A stretch of 64,000 nt of DNA from Panulirus ornatus. Its lineage: Eukaryota > Arthropoda > Malacostraca > Decapoda > Palinuridae. Within the stretch, counting starts at the first letter, position 1. Every line of letters begins with the position of its first letter. The DNA lies in NCBI RefSeq assembly GCF_036320965.1, contig NC_092249.1:4194114-4258113 (forward strand), read 5' to 3'. The translations under genes and the position numbers were made by a program. Below, in pieces: positions 23,341-63,254 of this stretch. A model generated the notes under the pieces. It worked only from the letters and a program-made list of their open reading frames with translations, had not been told where the DNA came from and did not search any database.

Positions 23341-23346
23341 TTTATT
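23341..23346 (-). promoter_or_regulatory. Candidate eIF4A poly(A) signal (proximal)
   Basis: AATAAA on the minus strand about 600 nt past the stop. No obvious downstream GU element. Confidence 0.2.
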
Positions 23347-23940
23347 CCCCATACTTGTACCTATAACAAGTTGCTGGAATATGTAAAAGGTAGTAAATGT
23401 AAAGACTGACATGAAAAGGATATGTGATAAAGAGTAATAGAGAGAGCAGGAAAAGCAGAGAAGAGGATGAGGAAGAGGAAGAGAAAGAGAAAGATAGGCT
23501 GGGAGAGGGGTGGACAGGATGCCGCCGCTTTCTTAGAAAGGGTGGTTCTGTCTAAACCCTCTAGGCTTTTTTTCTTCACAATTATGTATAAATATCTTCA
23601 CAAAATTAAAATAAAGGGCTTAAGCCCCTTTTAACTCTTATAACTAAAACTAACTACTGCTGGAAACCATGGAAAATACCTGGATATTCTCAATATACAG
23701 GCAATATAATGGTGTCCACCTGGCACCACAAGCTCAAATGGCAGGCTGATTTCAAATTCCAGGAGACACAGCTCAGACACTATTCCCGATTCAGATCAGA
23801 GGCGTCCAAGCTCTCAGAGTAGGATCACGATGCCAGCTCACAACTGGGGCAGGCAGCGCGTACAATCAAATAGCGGTAAAGACAGCACAGGTCAGAGCAA
23901 CAACAACCGAGGCCTTATTGTTGCTATAATCTCACCTAGA

Positions 23941-51844
<27,904 letters not shown>

Positions 51845-52124
51845 CTTGACTGTCACAGTAAGTCCTTTCAAAGGACCATGCATGTGTGAACCACATGAGA
51901 GTATTACTACGCCGGCAGAATTGGTGTACTTGAGGATCATACAATTAACAAACCATGTCAAAAATAATCCTGTACTCTTCCATGATCTTGAAATATAGTT
52001 TAAGTCTCAGTTTTAAGGGTAAAATAGATTTATCGCGGGGACTAGTTTCTATATTGCAATCCCATCATGGAGGCCGATGTCGTCATTGCAGAAGCCGCAA
52101 AGGCGGGTGTTTTAAACTATGTAA

Positions 52125-53070
52125 ATTAAAGATATACTCCTCGATATATTATATGGTATATTCCTTTTACCCATGTACTGATCAATGCCAAATTAATTAC
52201 TAAGTGTTGGTGCTATACTCATGCGCCACTGGATTTCAAATACAACCTATTTAGATGAAGTTGAAAAATTAATTATGATAATCTTGATCAGTACAATAAA
52301 ATGATAGAGAACTAGAACAAATTATTTAATTTCCTTTCGATTTTGTGCTACTAAATTAGTGTCCACAGGCCGTAAAAACATGGCAAAGTATGAATAATAA
52401 ACTTTTGCATGCCTTGCAAGCTCTGGCTTAGATTTTACCTAGAACGACCAAATTTATGGCCATATCAGTAATTACATGTAATACATAATAGACAATGCAC
52501 AAGAACTAAGAAGAAAAACGCTAAAGCAAAAACTTAAAAAAGAAAAGAAATGTCATGATCAACATTTTGATTGCTTTTCCGTGCCCTTTATCGGGCTTGC
52601 GACAGAAGAGACAGCTACTCTAGTGATTAAAACTGATTATCTTTTCCTTATCGTTTGGAGGGCAGGAAATCAAATGGATATGAGTCATGGGGTGAAAATG
52701 AACATTAGAACAATACGATATATCGAGTGAAAATCAAAAGCTGGCATCCTTTCTCACACCCCCGTGTGGCCTTGTCACGTCGTCTACTAAGTCAATGGAT
52801 TCCAAATGGTACGAAAAATTTAACTTTAGTACAATGTAATGAAGTAATGCAAGGCTCTAAATGTAACAGGGCGTTACATTTTTAGTACAATCTATTAAGT
52901 AATGCCATCACATGAATTTCAAATTAGTGCAAAACCTGAGAACTGTTTGAATAAATGTTTCCATCTATGTCGCTGAGGTTACATGCAGAAGTATTTACTG
53001 AATCATTGGGAAAATTTATTCACAGAAGAATCAAATTCGAAGATAACTTTAACGCTACTGCATTGACTGG
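52125..53070. other. Upstream intergenic DNA, no gene seen
   Basis: AT-rich. A small duplication of TTTAGTACAATGTAATGAAG / TTTAGTACAATCTATTAAGT with TAATGC lies at 52825-52910. Confidence 0.5.
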
Positions 53071-53071
53071 A

Positions 53072-53340
53072 TAGAATAATTCTGTTAATATAGAATGATA
53101 AAACTAGACTTTGTACCGGACAAAAAGTTATTTAATGCCATTCGATAGAATAACTGTTAATACATAATATTAAAACTAGACTTTCTGCTGGACAAAAAAG
53201 TTATTTGATGCCACCGGATAAAATAACTCTGTTAATACATAACAATGTGCTGGACAAAAAGTTATTTAATGCCACTAAATAAAATAACTCTGTTAAGATA
53301 CAAGAAGTATACTTTGTGGTGGAGAAAAAGTTACTATAGA
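53072..53340. repeat. ~60-74-bp tandem repeat, four copies
   Basis: ATAACTCTGTTAATACATAA and GGACAAAAAGTTATTTAATG with CCA recur four times with internal deletions. Confidence 0.85.
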
Positions 53341-53941
53341 TACAGTAACAAATCTATTACCTTCGTAATATCAGTACCAGCATAATACATTTTTTCCTAG
53401 TAATATAACAAAGAACTTTTCTTGTTATCAAAACTGAACAGAGAAATACCCACAGACAAAACAGGTTACATGATTTCTAAGAAAGAGGTCTGAAAAAACC
53501 AAAGAAAATTCAGTATATTACAGATTTATTTGACTGTCGTAAAACGTATTTCAAAGCTATCCGAAGTTAATTGTAATTTTCAACTTAAAATAATCTAAGA
53601 TCAATAGACCAGATACTACTACTAGCTAGCAATAGTAGGAAAGTAATAGTACTTATGAAATACGTCAAAAAAGCCACAGCGAAATAAGGGGAAAGATATA
53701 TACTGAAATAAGACAGCGAACGGGGCGTAAGAATATTAAAACATAGAAGATCCAACTTAACTTGACCCACACCTAAGCTAAGCAAGAAGAACAGAAATGA
53801 AGATAGATGGAGACATGATAGAGAGGATACTGAATACGCTGAAGAAGAAAAAAGTGAAAGATATAAGAGAATATAAACGAGTGGGAGATGATGAATAGCT
53901 TAGAAATATAATAGTTTTCCCCAGGTACAGGGTACTAATCA

Positions 53942-53944
<3 letters not shown>

Positions 53945-53993
<49 letters not shown>
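53945..53993. repeat. (GA)n microsatellite
   Basis: 49 bp of GA. Confidence 0.97.
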
Positions 53994-53995
<2 letters not shown>

Positions 53996-54211
53996 GCCCA
54001 CCCAGTACGCCTACACCAGCCGCTAAACTCATCTACCGTGACGTCATCCAAGGCAAGCATGACGTCACTAAATGGCGTCATCCTGTTCCTGTGCGGGAGA
54101 ATGACATGCCATCGACGCCCCTGGTCGATACAGACCCCTACCCCCCCTGCTGACACTAAGGGCAAGAGTCGACCTCATGGGAAATTTTACAAGGAGAGCC
54201 TTTCGTAGCAG

Positions 54212-54212
<1 letters not shown>

Positions 54213-54257
<45 letters not shown>

Positions 54258-54276
54258 CAGGACAATAATAATAATG

Positions 54277-54326
<50 letters not shown>
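54213..54326. repeat. (GT)n then (AAT)n
   Basis: 43 bp of GT (54213-54255), then AAT units from 54265 up to the LINE tail. Confidence 0.96.
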
Positions 54327-54404
54327 TTCTTTCATTTCTTTCGTGTTTCCTTGCGCTACCTCGCAAACGCGGGAGACAGCGACAAAGTATAAGAAAAAAA
54401 AAAA
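54327..54404 (+). mobile_element. Minimal LINE/SINE 3' tail (about 65 bp) between two (AAT)n arrays
   Basis: TTGCGCTACCTCGCAAACGC and GGGAGACAGCGACAAAGTAT match the last 60 nt of the LINE at 57.2 kb almost exactly, followed by an A run. It has (AAT)n on the left and (AAT)n on the right, and nothing else of the element remains. Confidence 0.7.
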
Positions 54405-54478
54405 TAATAATGATAATAATAATTATGATAACAATAATAATAATAATTATAATAATAATAATGATAATAATGATAATA

Positions 54479-54545
<67 letters not shown>

Positions 54546-54622
54546 TAATGATAATGATAATAATAATAACGGAAGGAGTAACAATTCAGGGAAATACATT
54601 CAGAAAAAACATGAAAGTTTTA

Positions 54623-54655
<33 letters not shown>
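54405..54655. repeat. (AAT/GAT)n then (GT)n
   Basis: AAT/GATAAT units to about 54570 directly behind the LINE tail's A run, a short spacer, then GT at 54624-54654. Confidence 0.96.
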
Positions 54656-54656
<1 letters not shown>

Positions 54657-54857
54657 GCATCTGCTGTTCTAATATACGTCTGCATTTTTAGGTCAGGATA
54701 ATCATTAGCGTCTATGTCCCTGCGGAACAGATCAAGCTGAGAGGGATAGGCGGGAAGGGGACCAGGATTTGACCAAGGCCAGGAGAGAGAGAGAGAGAGG
54801 GGAGAAAGGCATTCATAACACTATTTTAAACGACAAAGATTAAATATAATCGTAAGT

Positions 54858-55003
54858 GGTGTAGACGTTAGCGTTACTGACCATGAGTGGTCAGCACCGG
54901 CCCGCGTTGGGATCGCATCTTGGGCGCAGGAGCATTTGTCCCACACCCAACCCAGGTGCTCATCCTCCACTCGGGACTGGTCGATAAACGGGTACCAAAA
55001 TCA
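54858..55003 (+). mobile_element. tRNA-derived SINE, copy 2 (diverged)
   Basis: GTGTAGACGTTAGCGTTACT (A-box region), a decayed B box (GGGATCGCATCTTGG) and the body box GACTGGTCGATAAACGGGTA with CC parallel copy 1 in order and spacing. It ends at a (GT)n array. Confidence 0.65.
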
Positions 55004-55005
55004 GG

Positions 55006-55057
<52 letters not shown>
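55004..55057. repeat. (GT)n microsatellite at the end of SINE copy 2
   Basis: 54 bp of GT. Confidence 0.97.
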
Positions 55058-55059
<2 letters not shown>

Positions 55060-55061
<2 letters not shown>

Positions 55062-56150
55062 AAGACATTTAAATGGGCAAATAGTAGTCATTTCTCCCAC
55101 TAATCAACAGTTATATAGTGCACCGCCCGTATTACCACAGTTACAAAATGTGGATACAGTACTAATTTCACTGGACCTCTGTGAGTCGGGTACAGTAGAG
55201 ACAAATATATCTTGGGGTAGTGGACCTTCGTCCTCTCAGGCTCTGAGTCACTCAGTTCACTTTCAAACGACTTCCGGAAACTTAATTTCGCTCACCATAC
55301 CACAAGGAAAGTCTTCTACAAAACCTAGACACTTTAGTTTTCAGTGTGTGGCATCCATGTGTCGTATGCAGATGAGGCAGTGTTAATTGACATGGTTCTA
55401 AAAGTCTGGGAGCAATGTGATATCTGTGAATGATGCTGTATTATCTAACATATGCAACTATATTTCTATCCACGTCTTCTAACTGAAGAGGAGCAAGGAT
55501 TTAGTGGAGAAAATTCATAAAAGATTTGCTCTTTTGGCAACAAATCGACTGGATGCATAAGTTATCTTATGAAATTACTAATGACTTTTTTGATCTCATA
55601 TTGCCTATTTTTTTGACCTTCCCTGTTTGCCAACCTAATCTAAAGACTTCTAGTGATGAAGCAACCCGGCTTTGGTAATTACAAATAATGAATAGGTACT
55701 GTAGTGACACATACCGTTGTTCATGTGCAGTACATGTACACTTATACACCATGAACCGAAACGTATATACGTCACGGATATACGAGAAAAATAAAAACTC
55801 AGATTGTTGGGGATACTAAGCACTTGTTTCTCAGAACATAATTTCTTTAGGTAATTTCCCTAGATTTACCCCAACACAAAAAACGCACTCAAAACGTGGT
55901 TTTAACACACCCATGTCATACTAAAATCTCACCCCAGCAGCGTTCTAACAACTATTTAATATTAGAAAAAATCTAAATTAGTAAATTTGCCTACGGATCT
56001 GGCAGGTGTGAACGCACCTACCCGCATCCCGTATCCCTCACCCGGGATCCATTTTCTGTGACCCCGCCCCCTTCCCCTCCCGTATCCTCGAAAACTGACG
56101 CCGGTGTATATCTGTTGATAACACCGTCCTACCACCAACGCTCGCTCTGT
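55060..56150. other. Intergenic DNA, no gene seen
   Basis: Unique AT-rich sequence. A 78-codon frame at 55150-55386 has ordinary composition but no recognisable motif, and I do not call it. Confidence 0.5.
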
Positions 56151-56160
56151 GACCTTTCAC

Positions 56161-56161
<1 letters not shown>

Positions 56162-56211
<50 letters not shown>
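56162..56211. repeat. (CT)n microsatellite
   Basis: 50 bp of CT. Confidence 0.97.
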
Positions 56212-56213
<2 letters not shown>

Positions 56214-56422
56214 CCCAGCTCGCCGGAAAACCCAGGCTCGGCTGCCCTCGAAGCAAGAAAACGCACTCTTGAGTATATATACACTGGCAAAAAAAAAAAT
56301 AGATAAATAAAATAAAAAGAAAGTCCAGGTCATGAGATAGTGATTAAATGGTGTATCGTCTTTGTAATTATACCTACAGTCAAACGTGAATTAAATGCGA
56401 ATCTTTGCTCTCTTTACGGTAG

Positions 56423-56544
<122 letters not shown>

Positions 56545-56549
56545 GTTTC

Positions 56550-57219
56550 CCATTTTAGAAAGTTGTGTGGAAGTCGAGAACATTATCTCGGAAAGCAAAA
56601 ATGGGTATGTTTGAAGGAATAGTGGTTCCAACAATGTTGTATGGTTGCGAGGCGTGGGCTATGGATAGAGTTGTGCGCAGGAGGATGGATGTGCTGGAAA
56701 TGAGATGTTTGAGGACAATGTGTGGTGTGAGGTGGTTTGATCGAGTACGTAACGTAAGGGTAAGAGAGATGTGTGGAAATATAAAGAGCGTGGTTGAGAG
56801 AGCAGAAGAGGGTGTTTTGAAGTGGTTTGGGCACATGGAGAGGATGAGTAAGGAAAGATTGACCAACAGGATATATGTGTCGGAGGTGGAGGGAGCAAGG
56901 AGAAGAGGGAGACCAAATTGGAGGTGGAAAGATGGAGTGAAAAAGATTTTGTGTGATCGGGGCCTGAACATGCAGGAGGGTGAAAGGAGGGCAAGGAATA
57001 GAGTGAATTGGAGCGATGTGGTATACCGGGGTTGACGTGCTGTCAGTGGATTGAATCAAGGCATGTGAAGCGTCTGGGGTAAACCATGGAAAGCTGTGTA
57101 GGTATGTATATTTGCGTGTGTGGACGTGTGTATGTACATGTGTATGGGGGGGGTTGGGCCATTTCTTTCGTCTGTTTCCTTGCGCTACCTCGCAAACGCG
57201 GGAGACAGCGACAAAGTAT

Positions 57220-57235
<16 letters not shown>
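56550..57235 (+). mobile_element. LINE family 1, 5'-truncated copy, nearly intact C-terminal ORF
   Basis: The open frame from 56565 to 57035 (MWKSRTLSRKAKMGMFEGIV...DVVYRG) is the same C-terminal polyprotein segment as at 29.5 kb and differs by only a handful of residues. The 3' UTR follows, with the tail TGCGCTACCTCGCAAACGCG at 57182-57201, an A run and then (TA)n. A (TA)n array also abuts the 5' break. The two copies' similarity suggests recent activity of the family. Confidence 0.82.

Positions 57236-57304
<69 letters not shown>
57235..57304. repeat. (TA)n microsatellite behind the LINE A run
   Basis: About 70 bp of TA directly following the LINE 3' A run. Confidence 0.97.
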
Positions 57305-57306
<2 letters not shown>

Positions 57307-58015
57307 CTATGAGTCCACGGGAAATGAAACACAATAAACTCCCAAGTGCACTTTCGTGTAATAATCACATTATCAGGGGAGATACAAGAAAAAATTATAA
57401 GTCAGTTGATATACAACGAAGAGACTGCGAGGCGTTATCCACTATGTAAATACTGATTTCTAACAACTAATACTGAACATATGAAAGCAAATAATTGATA
57501 ATGGTCTGCAGATGGTTTAAATGCATCACATTTTCTATCAGACATTAGCAGTGGCCTTAACAAGATACGAAAGTGGAAGGTAACAACTCATACTTTATGC
57601 AACAGCTTTCTACCTACATACCTGTTATGAGAACCAGTGCACCTGGAACTATATATGTCTATTTATCTATTATCTACATATTTTTCTATTTACTTATCTA
57701 TTTATCTATTTACTTATCTATCTATCTCCATAAACTTCGATAGATGTATGACCGTAGGCCAAATATCTAATGATATAAATATTGCTATCCAGTCCTGTGT
57801 TCTTATATGCTGTTAAATAATGTATATGTGGCCTTGATTACTTACATTGCTCGAAGATAATTACACTGAGTAATCAGTTATGAAATAATTACCTGACGTA
57901 ACAAGTTTGATACAGGAATACACAGCATCACTGTACTGATTGCAATGTTTTATTGTATAGAATATGAGATGTATTGATATTTTGTGAAAAATATCAACTT
58001 GCACATAATGCAAAC
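57305..58015. other. Intergenic DNA, no gene seen
   Basis: AT-rich, with a TATTTATCTATTTACTTATC-type repeat at 57655-57730. Confidence 0.55.
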
Positions 58016-58019
58016 AGAA

Positions 58020-58695
58020 TGAAAGAGAAGGAAAAGTAGGATAGATAGAAATACGGAACGAGAAGAGGAGAGGAATATGGAAAAGGAAGTGGGGAGTGAG
58101 AGGGAAGAGGGGAATGAAACAGAGGAAGAAAACGGAAAAGGAAGAGAATTGAAGTGAATGAAAACAGTGAAATGAAACAAAGGAAAGTGATGGAAGAGGG
58201 AAGAAAGTAGGAGTGACAGGAAAGGGTGGAATGAAACTCAGAAAAAAAGAAGAGGAGGAAAAATAGAAGTGACAGGAAACAGTGGAATAAAACAGAGGAA
58301 GACGATGGAAGACAGAGTTGAAGTGGGAGGGATTAGTGGAATGAAACAAAGGAAGATGATGGAAAACGAAGAGAATAAAAGTGAAGGGGACACTGGAATG
58401 AAACATAAGGTGATAGAAGAGAGTTGAAATGAGAGGGAATAGTGGGATGAAACAGAGGAGGATGATAGAAAAGGAAGAAACCAGCTGCGAGAGGGGAATA
58501 ATGGAATGGAACAGAGGAAGATGAAGGAAAAGGAACAAAGTAGAAGTGAAATGGGAACAGTGGAATGAAACAGAGAAGATGGAGTAAGAAGTGAAAGTGA
58601 GAGGAGGGGGGGGGGGACCAAGGGAATGAAACAAAGACGATGGAAGGGAAAGTGAGTTGGAGAGGGGAACAGAGGAATGAGAGAGGGAGAATAAA
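58020..58695. repeat. Purine-rich ~55-bp minisatellite
   Basis: Irregular units of GTGGAATGAAACAGAGGAAG, ATGATGGAAAAGGAAG and AAGTGAGAGGG. The 288-codon minus-strand frame (S/F/P/L-rich) is this repeat, not a gene. Confidence 0.88.
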
Positions 58696-58814
58696 GGGGG
58701 GTTAAGGGGTGGGGGTTGGGAACACACCCTTTAGAGTCATGAGACGTAAAGACTATATGGGTCATGGTTCCTGGGCCAGCCACGTGTTCACTCCCTGACT
58801 CTCATACCCGCAAA

Positions 58815-58943
58815 CCCCTTCCCTCCCTCCCTCCCTCACCCTCCCTCCCTCACCCTCCTCCCTCCCTCACCCTCCCTCCCTCCCTCCCTCCCTCACCCAC
58901 CTCTCACAACACCACCCTCCCCCACCCCACCCACCCAACCCGA

Positions 58944-59028
<85 letters not shown>

Positions 59029-59032
59029 CCCC
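58815..59032. repeat. (CCCT)n and (CT)n tract
   Basis: CCTCCCTCACCCTCC repeats, then 81 bp of CT (58945-59025) and a C run. Confidence 0.95.
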
Positions 59033-59034
59033 CC

Positions 59035-59670
59035 GTACCCCAGACATCTCTTTCTTCCCCAACTAGGTGGCTTTGGGGAGAATATATGGAGAGAGGGTTA
59101 TTAAACACGAGGCTTTGAAATGTCAGATTTAAGGACTACAGTCTTTGGGTGAGTGTATGGGTGAGAGGGGAAGGAATAGGGGTTCTAATACGGTTATTGT
59201 GGTGGGGTTGTGGTGGGGTTGTGGTGGGGTTGGTGAAGACTTTGGGGTGTGTCTGTAGCGATGCTGTTTAGTCGTGTGAGACTTCTTTTTATTTTCTTTT
59301 TTGGCCTCGGCTACGAAGAAAACGAGTAGTAGCTGAGCTGCTAAGCTTAGCATTGTTCTGTTGGCCATGCCGATCTCCTCCCCCCACACACACACACAAA
59401 CACACCCAGACACCCCTGCACCAGCCCCACCCCTTCAACCCCGTCTCCCCCCCACCTCACCACCTCCTCCACGGGTCCAACCCTTCCTCTCCCTCCCTCC
59501 CTTCCCTCCCTCCCTTCCCTTCCCTCCCTCCCACCTCCCTCCACAAGGGGGGGGGGAGAGGAGGACCCCCCAACCCCGACCCTGAGCAGCAACAGCAGCA
59601 GGCCAATGACAAGGCTGGGGCCCTGCCGGCTGGTTCACAGCATACGTGATCTTCACACCTGTCCTTCTGC
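59035..59670. other. GC-rich low-complexity DNA, no gene seen
   Basis: GTGGTGGGGTT repeats at 59200-59235 and CCCTCCCTCCCTTCC repeats at 59480-59545. Confidence 0.6.
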
Positions 59671-59671
59671 T

Positions 59672-59735
<64 letters not shown>
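59672..59735. repeat. (GT)n microsatellite
   Basis: 64 bp of GT. Confidence 0.97.
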
Positions 59736-59737
<2 letters not shown>

Positions 59738-59870
59738 GGGGGAAGGGAAGTAGGTGATGTGAAGGTGTGGGGTGTCTACGAGGTGTTGGTAGGATAGGGA
59801 TGGGATGGGGGTGATGGAGATGGGGGTAGTAGAATGTGCCTGCCTACGAAGAGGTCGTGCCGTGATGGGC

Positions 59871-59874
<4 letters not shown>

Positions 59875-59960
<86 letters not shown>
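59875..59960. repeat. (GA)n microsatellite
   Basis: 86 bp of GA. Confidence 0.97.
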
Positions 59961-59963
<3 letters not shown>

Positions 59964-60384
59964 ATAAGCTCACTGCCTAATGATGCTAATTGATACGACA
60001 GGCGCCCAGGTCCCGATCTCTAGATCATCATTGGGAGGATTAATTAATTAATCACTTGTGATTTTCCTTCTTTTTTTAATGACTAGGGACCAGACAGTCC
60101 CTCACTAAGCTGGCTCGAGCTATCAAAGCTTTTAATGAAGCTTATCCCAGCTGATAAAGCTCCTAGTCAAATCGCATCATTAATAACAACGTTTACCATT
60201 TAAATATTTGGATGAGCTGGGTCAAGGGTTGTTAGCCCCAGGCGTTTGGATGGTTCTCTTTAAAAAAAGCTCCCTCACCACGACGGTACGACACCTCTGT
60301 CCTCTATGGTACAGCAACAGTGGACGGTGCACAGCTTAAGCATGACGGTGCGACACTGGAGTACGACAGGCTGGCCATTTTGGT

Positions 60385-60905
60385 CAGGGACTGACCGTAC
60401 CGTCGTGCTCAAGGGTCGTGCCGTCGTGCTCAAGGGTCGTACCGTCGTGTTCAGGGGTCGTGCCGTCGTGCTCAAGCGTCGTACCGTCGTGTTCAGGGGT
60501 CCTACCGTCGTGCTCAAGGGTCGTACCGTCGTGCTCAAGGGTCGTACCGTCGTGCTCAAGGGTCGCACCGTCGTACTCTAGGGTCGTACAATCGTGTTAA
60601 AGGGTCATAAAATCGTGCCCAGGGGTCGTACCGTCGTGCCCAAGGGTCATAAAATCGTGCTCAGGGGTCGTACCGTCGTGCTCAAGGGTCATAACAGTCG
60701 TGCTCAGGGGTCGTACCGTCGTGTCCAAGGGTCATAACATCGTGTTCAGGGGTCGTACCGTCGTGCCCAAGGGTCATAACATCGTGCTCAGGGGTCGTAC
60801 CGTCGTGCCCAAGGGTCGTAACATCGTGTTCAGGAGTCGTACAGTCGTGCTCAAGGGCTGTACCATCGTCTTCAAGGGTCGCACCGTCGTGATCAATGGC
60901 TGCAC
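60385..60905. repeat. 21-bp minisatellite, array B
   Basis: About 24 units. The core GTCGTGCTCAAGGGTCGTACC equals array A at 4.9 kb. From 60.6 kb alternate units change to GGTCATAACATCGTG, giving a 42-bp higher-order period. Confidence 0.95.
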
Positions 60906-60909
60906 TGCT

Positions 60910-61800
60910 GTGCAACGAGACCTCTTCTAATTACGTCTAATTACCCTAACATCACGTAATGAGGTTCATCTTCTCCCCAGATTAAAAATAATCACTCAAA
61001 CTTCCCTTTAATTGGGACACAACTTAACAAGAAGCCAGACAAGAACATTTTTTATGATAATATTGCGAAAAAAATAAGACAAAAGACATTTCTTCAGCCA
61101 CAGAACCAGCGACTATGTGGAAGAGAGAGAAAAATATGTATAATAAATGTGTACAACAGTGGAAGACGGAGGAGTACATATGATAGGACACTGAGATTAA
61201 GAGGGGGGAAGGGAAAGTTCCCTCCTTATTTACACTCAATTTACATATACATGTGATAGACACATTTACAAACGCACATACATATGCTCCAACATTTACG
61301 CTTATATAACGACATATATTGATATGCTGCACCATCCTTGCTACCGTCAACTCCTGTGACCAGAGATCCCCCATTCCCAGGGCTGCAGTACAACACCCAT
61401 ACCCAACCCGTCCAAGCTCATGTATACATCCACAAATAAACATACATACTAATACAAACCTATACATGTACATACGTGACACCCAGATCATACACCATTA
61501 TTGGGTGTGAGGCTGGAATGCTACGCCACACACGCCATAGCTGATGTGTATTGACGACTAGTAGTATCCAAGCCTCCATCTGTTCTACATTTGCAGTGCT
61601 AAATCTACTGTCATGTACAATGACAGTAAATGAACAATATCTATCCATCTGTCTGTTTATCTATCTATCTATCAGGGATTGTTCATGACCTTGGCTTTAC
61701 TTTCGCCTTTCACACGACACACACACCCTGAGCCAGTTTTTGCCATTCAGCCCACTCCCCTCGCTTGACAAAGTCGAAACCACGACAGCTGCCGGATCAG
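60910..61800. other. Intergenic DNA, no gene seen
   Basis: AT-rich, with a short (ATCT)n at 61640-61672. 61680-61800 may be a further piece of the neighbouring retrotransposon. Confidence 0.5.
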
Positions 61801-62530
61801 GGAGGCTTGTGTCTAGATAAGGGTGTCTGAACCAATAAATAAGGCTCTCTCCAAAACTCTTGCATTTACCTCCCTAACCACCCCATCCATAAACAAATCA
61901 AAAAACCATGGAGACATCATGCACCCCTGCCGCAGACCGACATTCACTAGGAACCAGTCACTTTCCTCTCTCCCTACTCGTACACATGCCTTACATACTT
62001 GGTAAAAACATTTCACTGCTTCTAGCAACTTACCTCCCACACCATATATTCTTAATACCTTCCACAAAGCATCTCTATCAACCCGTATCATATGCCTTCT
62101 CCAGATCCATAAATGCTACATACAAATCCACCTGTTTTTCTAAATATTTCTCACATACATTCTTCAAAGCAAAAACACCTGTTCCACACATCCTCTACCA
62201 CTTCTGAAACCACACTATTCTTCCCCAATCTGGTGCTCTGTACATCAATTAACACCCTCCCATATAATTTCCCAGAAATACTCAACAAACGTATACCTCT
62301 GTAATTTGACCATTCACCTTTATCCCCTTTGCCTTTGTACAACGGCACTATGGATGCATTCCGCCAATCCTCAGGCACTTCACCATGAACCATACATACA
62401 CTGCGTATCCTTACCAACCACTGAACAACACAGTCACCCCATTTTTTAATGAATTCCACTGCAATACCATCCAAACCCGCCGCCTTGCCGGCTTTCAACC
62501 TCCGCAAAACTTACTCTACCTCTTCTCTGT
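61800..62530 (-). pseudogene. Non-LTR reverse transcriptase fragment, frameshifted
   Basis: Two minus-strand frames hold consecutive RT blocks. 62507-62151 encodes KAGKAAGLDGIAVEFIKKWG, VPEDWRNASIVPLYKGKGDK and NYRGIRLLSISGKLYGRVL. 62091-61813 encodes DALWKVLRIYGV, VGLRQGCMMSPWFFDLFMDG. They are out of frame with each other, the catalytic YADD block is absent, and the fragment stops near 61.8 kb. It may belong to the same element type as LINE family 1, but the parts do not overlap, so this is unproven. Confidence 0.8.
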
Positions 62531-62655
62531 TTATCAGTAGGAAGAAAGGCGTACCCAACAAAACAAGGTGTCAATGCCGCCTTGTTTCCCCTTCCATAAA
62601 GGCTTTTCCTTGAGCCCCAGCATGACCCCTTCCCCCCCTTCTCTCCCGCTTCGCT

Positions 62656-62661
<6 letters not shown>

Positions 62662-62745
<84 letters not shown>
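62662..62745. repeat. (CT)n microsatellite
   Basis: 84 bp of CT after a C run. Confidence 0.97.
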
Positions 62746-62747
<2 letters not shown>

Positions 62748-62844
62748 GCACTATATCTATTTCTCTATCTATCCATCTATGTATATCCTTCAAAATACAT
62801 GAACTGGCAAGCCGAAACACAAAGGAATATATCTAAAACTAACA

Positions 62845-63160
62845 AAAAACGCAGACAAGCAAAGTGTAGAGAAGAAAAAACGCAGACAAGCAAAATGTAC
62901 AGAAGAAAAAACGCAGACAAGCAAAATATACAGAAGAAAAAACGCAGACAAGCAAAATGTACAGAAGAAAAAACGCAGACAAGCAAAATGTACAGAAGAA
63001 AAAACGCAGACAAGCAAAGTGTACAGAAGAAAAAACGCAGACAAGCAAAATGTACAGAAGAAAAAACGCAGACAAGCAAAATGTACAGAAGAAAAAACGC
63101 AGACAAGCAAATGTACAGAAGAAAAAACGCAGACAAGCAAAGTGTACAGAAGAAAAACCT
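62845..63160. repeat. 31-bp minisatellite (AACGCAGACAAGCAAAATGT)
   Basis: Ten near-identical units of AAAAAACGCAGACAAGCAAA plus ATGTACAGAAG, period exactly 31 (for example 62881 to 62912). All frames stay long because the unit lacks stops. Confidence 0.96.
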
Positions 63161-63254
63161 TCAAAATACAGATAATCTTCTTACAAAAAAAATGGAAGAA
63201 AAAAGTTCAACCACACGACAAAGACACGCGAGTGGTCAACCTTGAGTCTTGTGT

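Larger units (their letters stand above)
22990..23940 (-). other. Probable eIF4A 3' UTR
   Basis: AT-rich sequence after the stop codon with no other gene signal. It contains a CT-rich patch (minus strand, about 23425-23510). Three AATAAA hexamers occur on the minus strand at 23346-23341, 23145-23140 and 23001-22996. The extent is inferred. Confidence 0.45.

Noticed and set aside
57861..58727. 288-codon minus-strand open frame, the longest in the window
   Set aside because: It is a translation of a purine-rich minisatellite (S/F/P/L only), with no domain and no independent coding signal.
62845..63160. CRISPR-like array of regular ~31-bp repeats
   Set aside because: Units are contiguous with no unique spacers, and the genome is eukaryotic.
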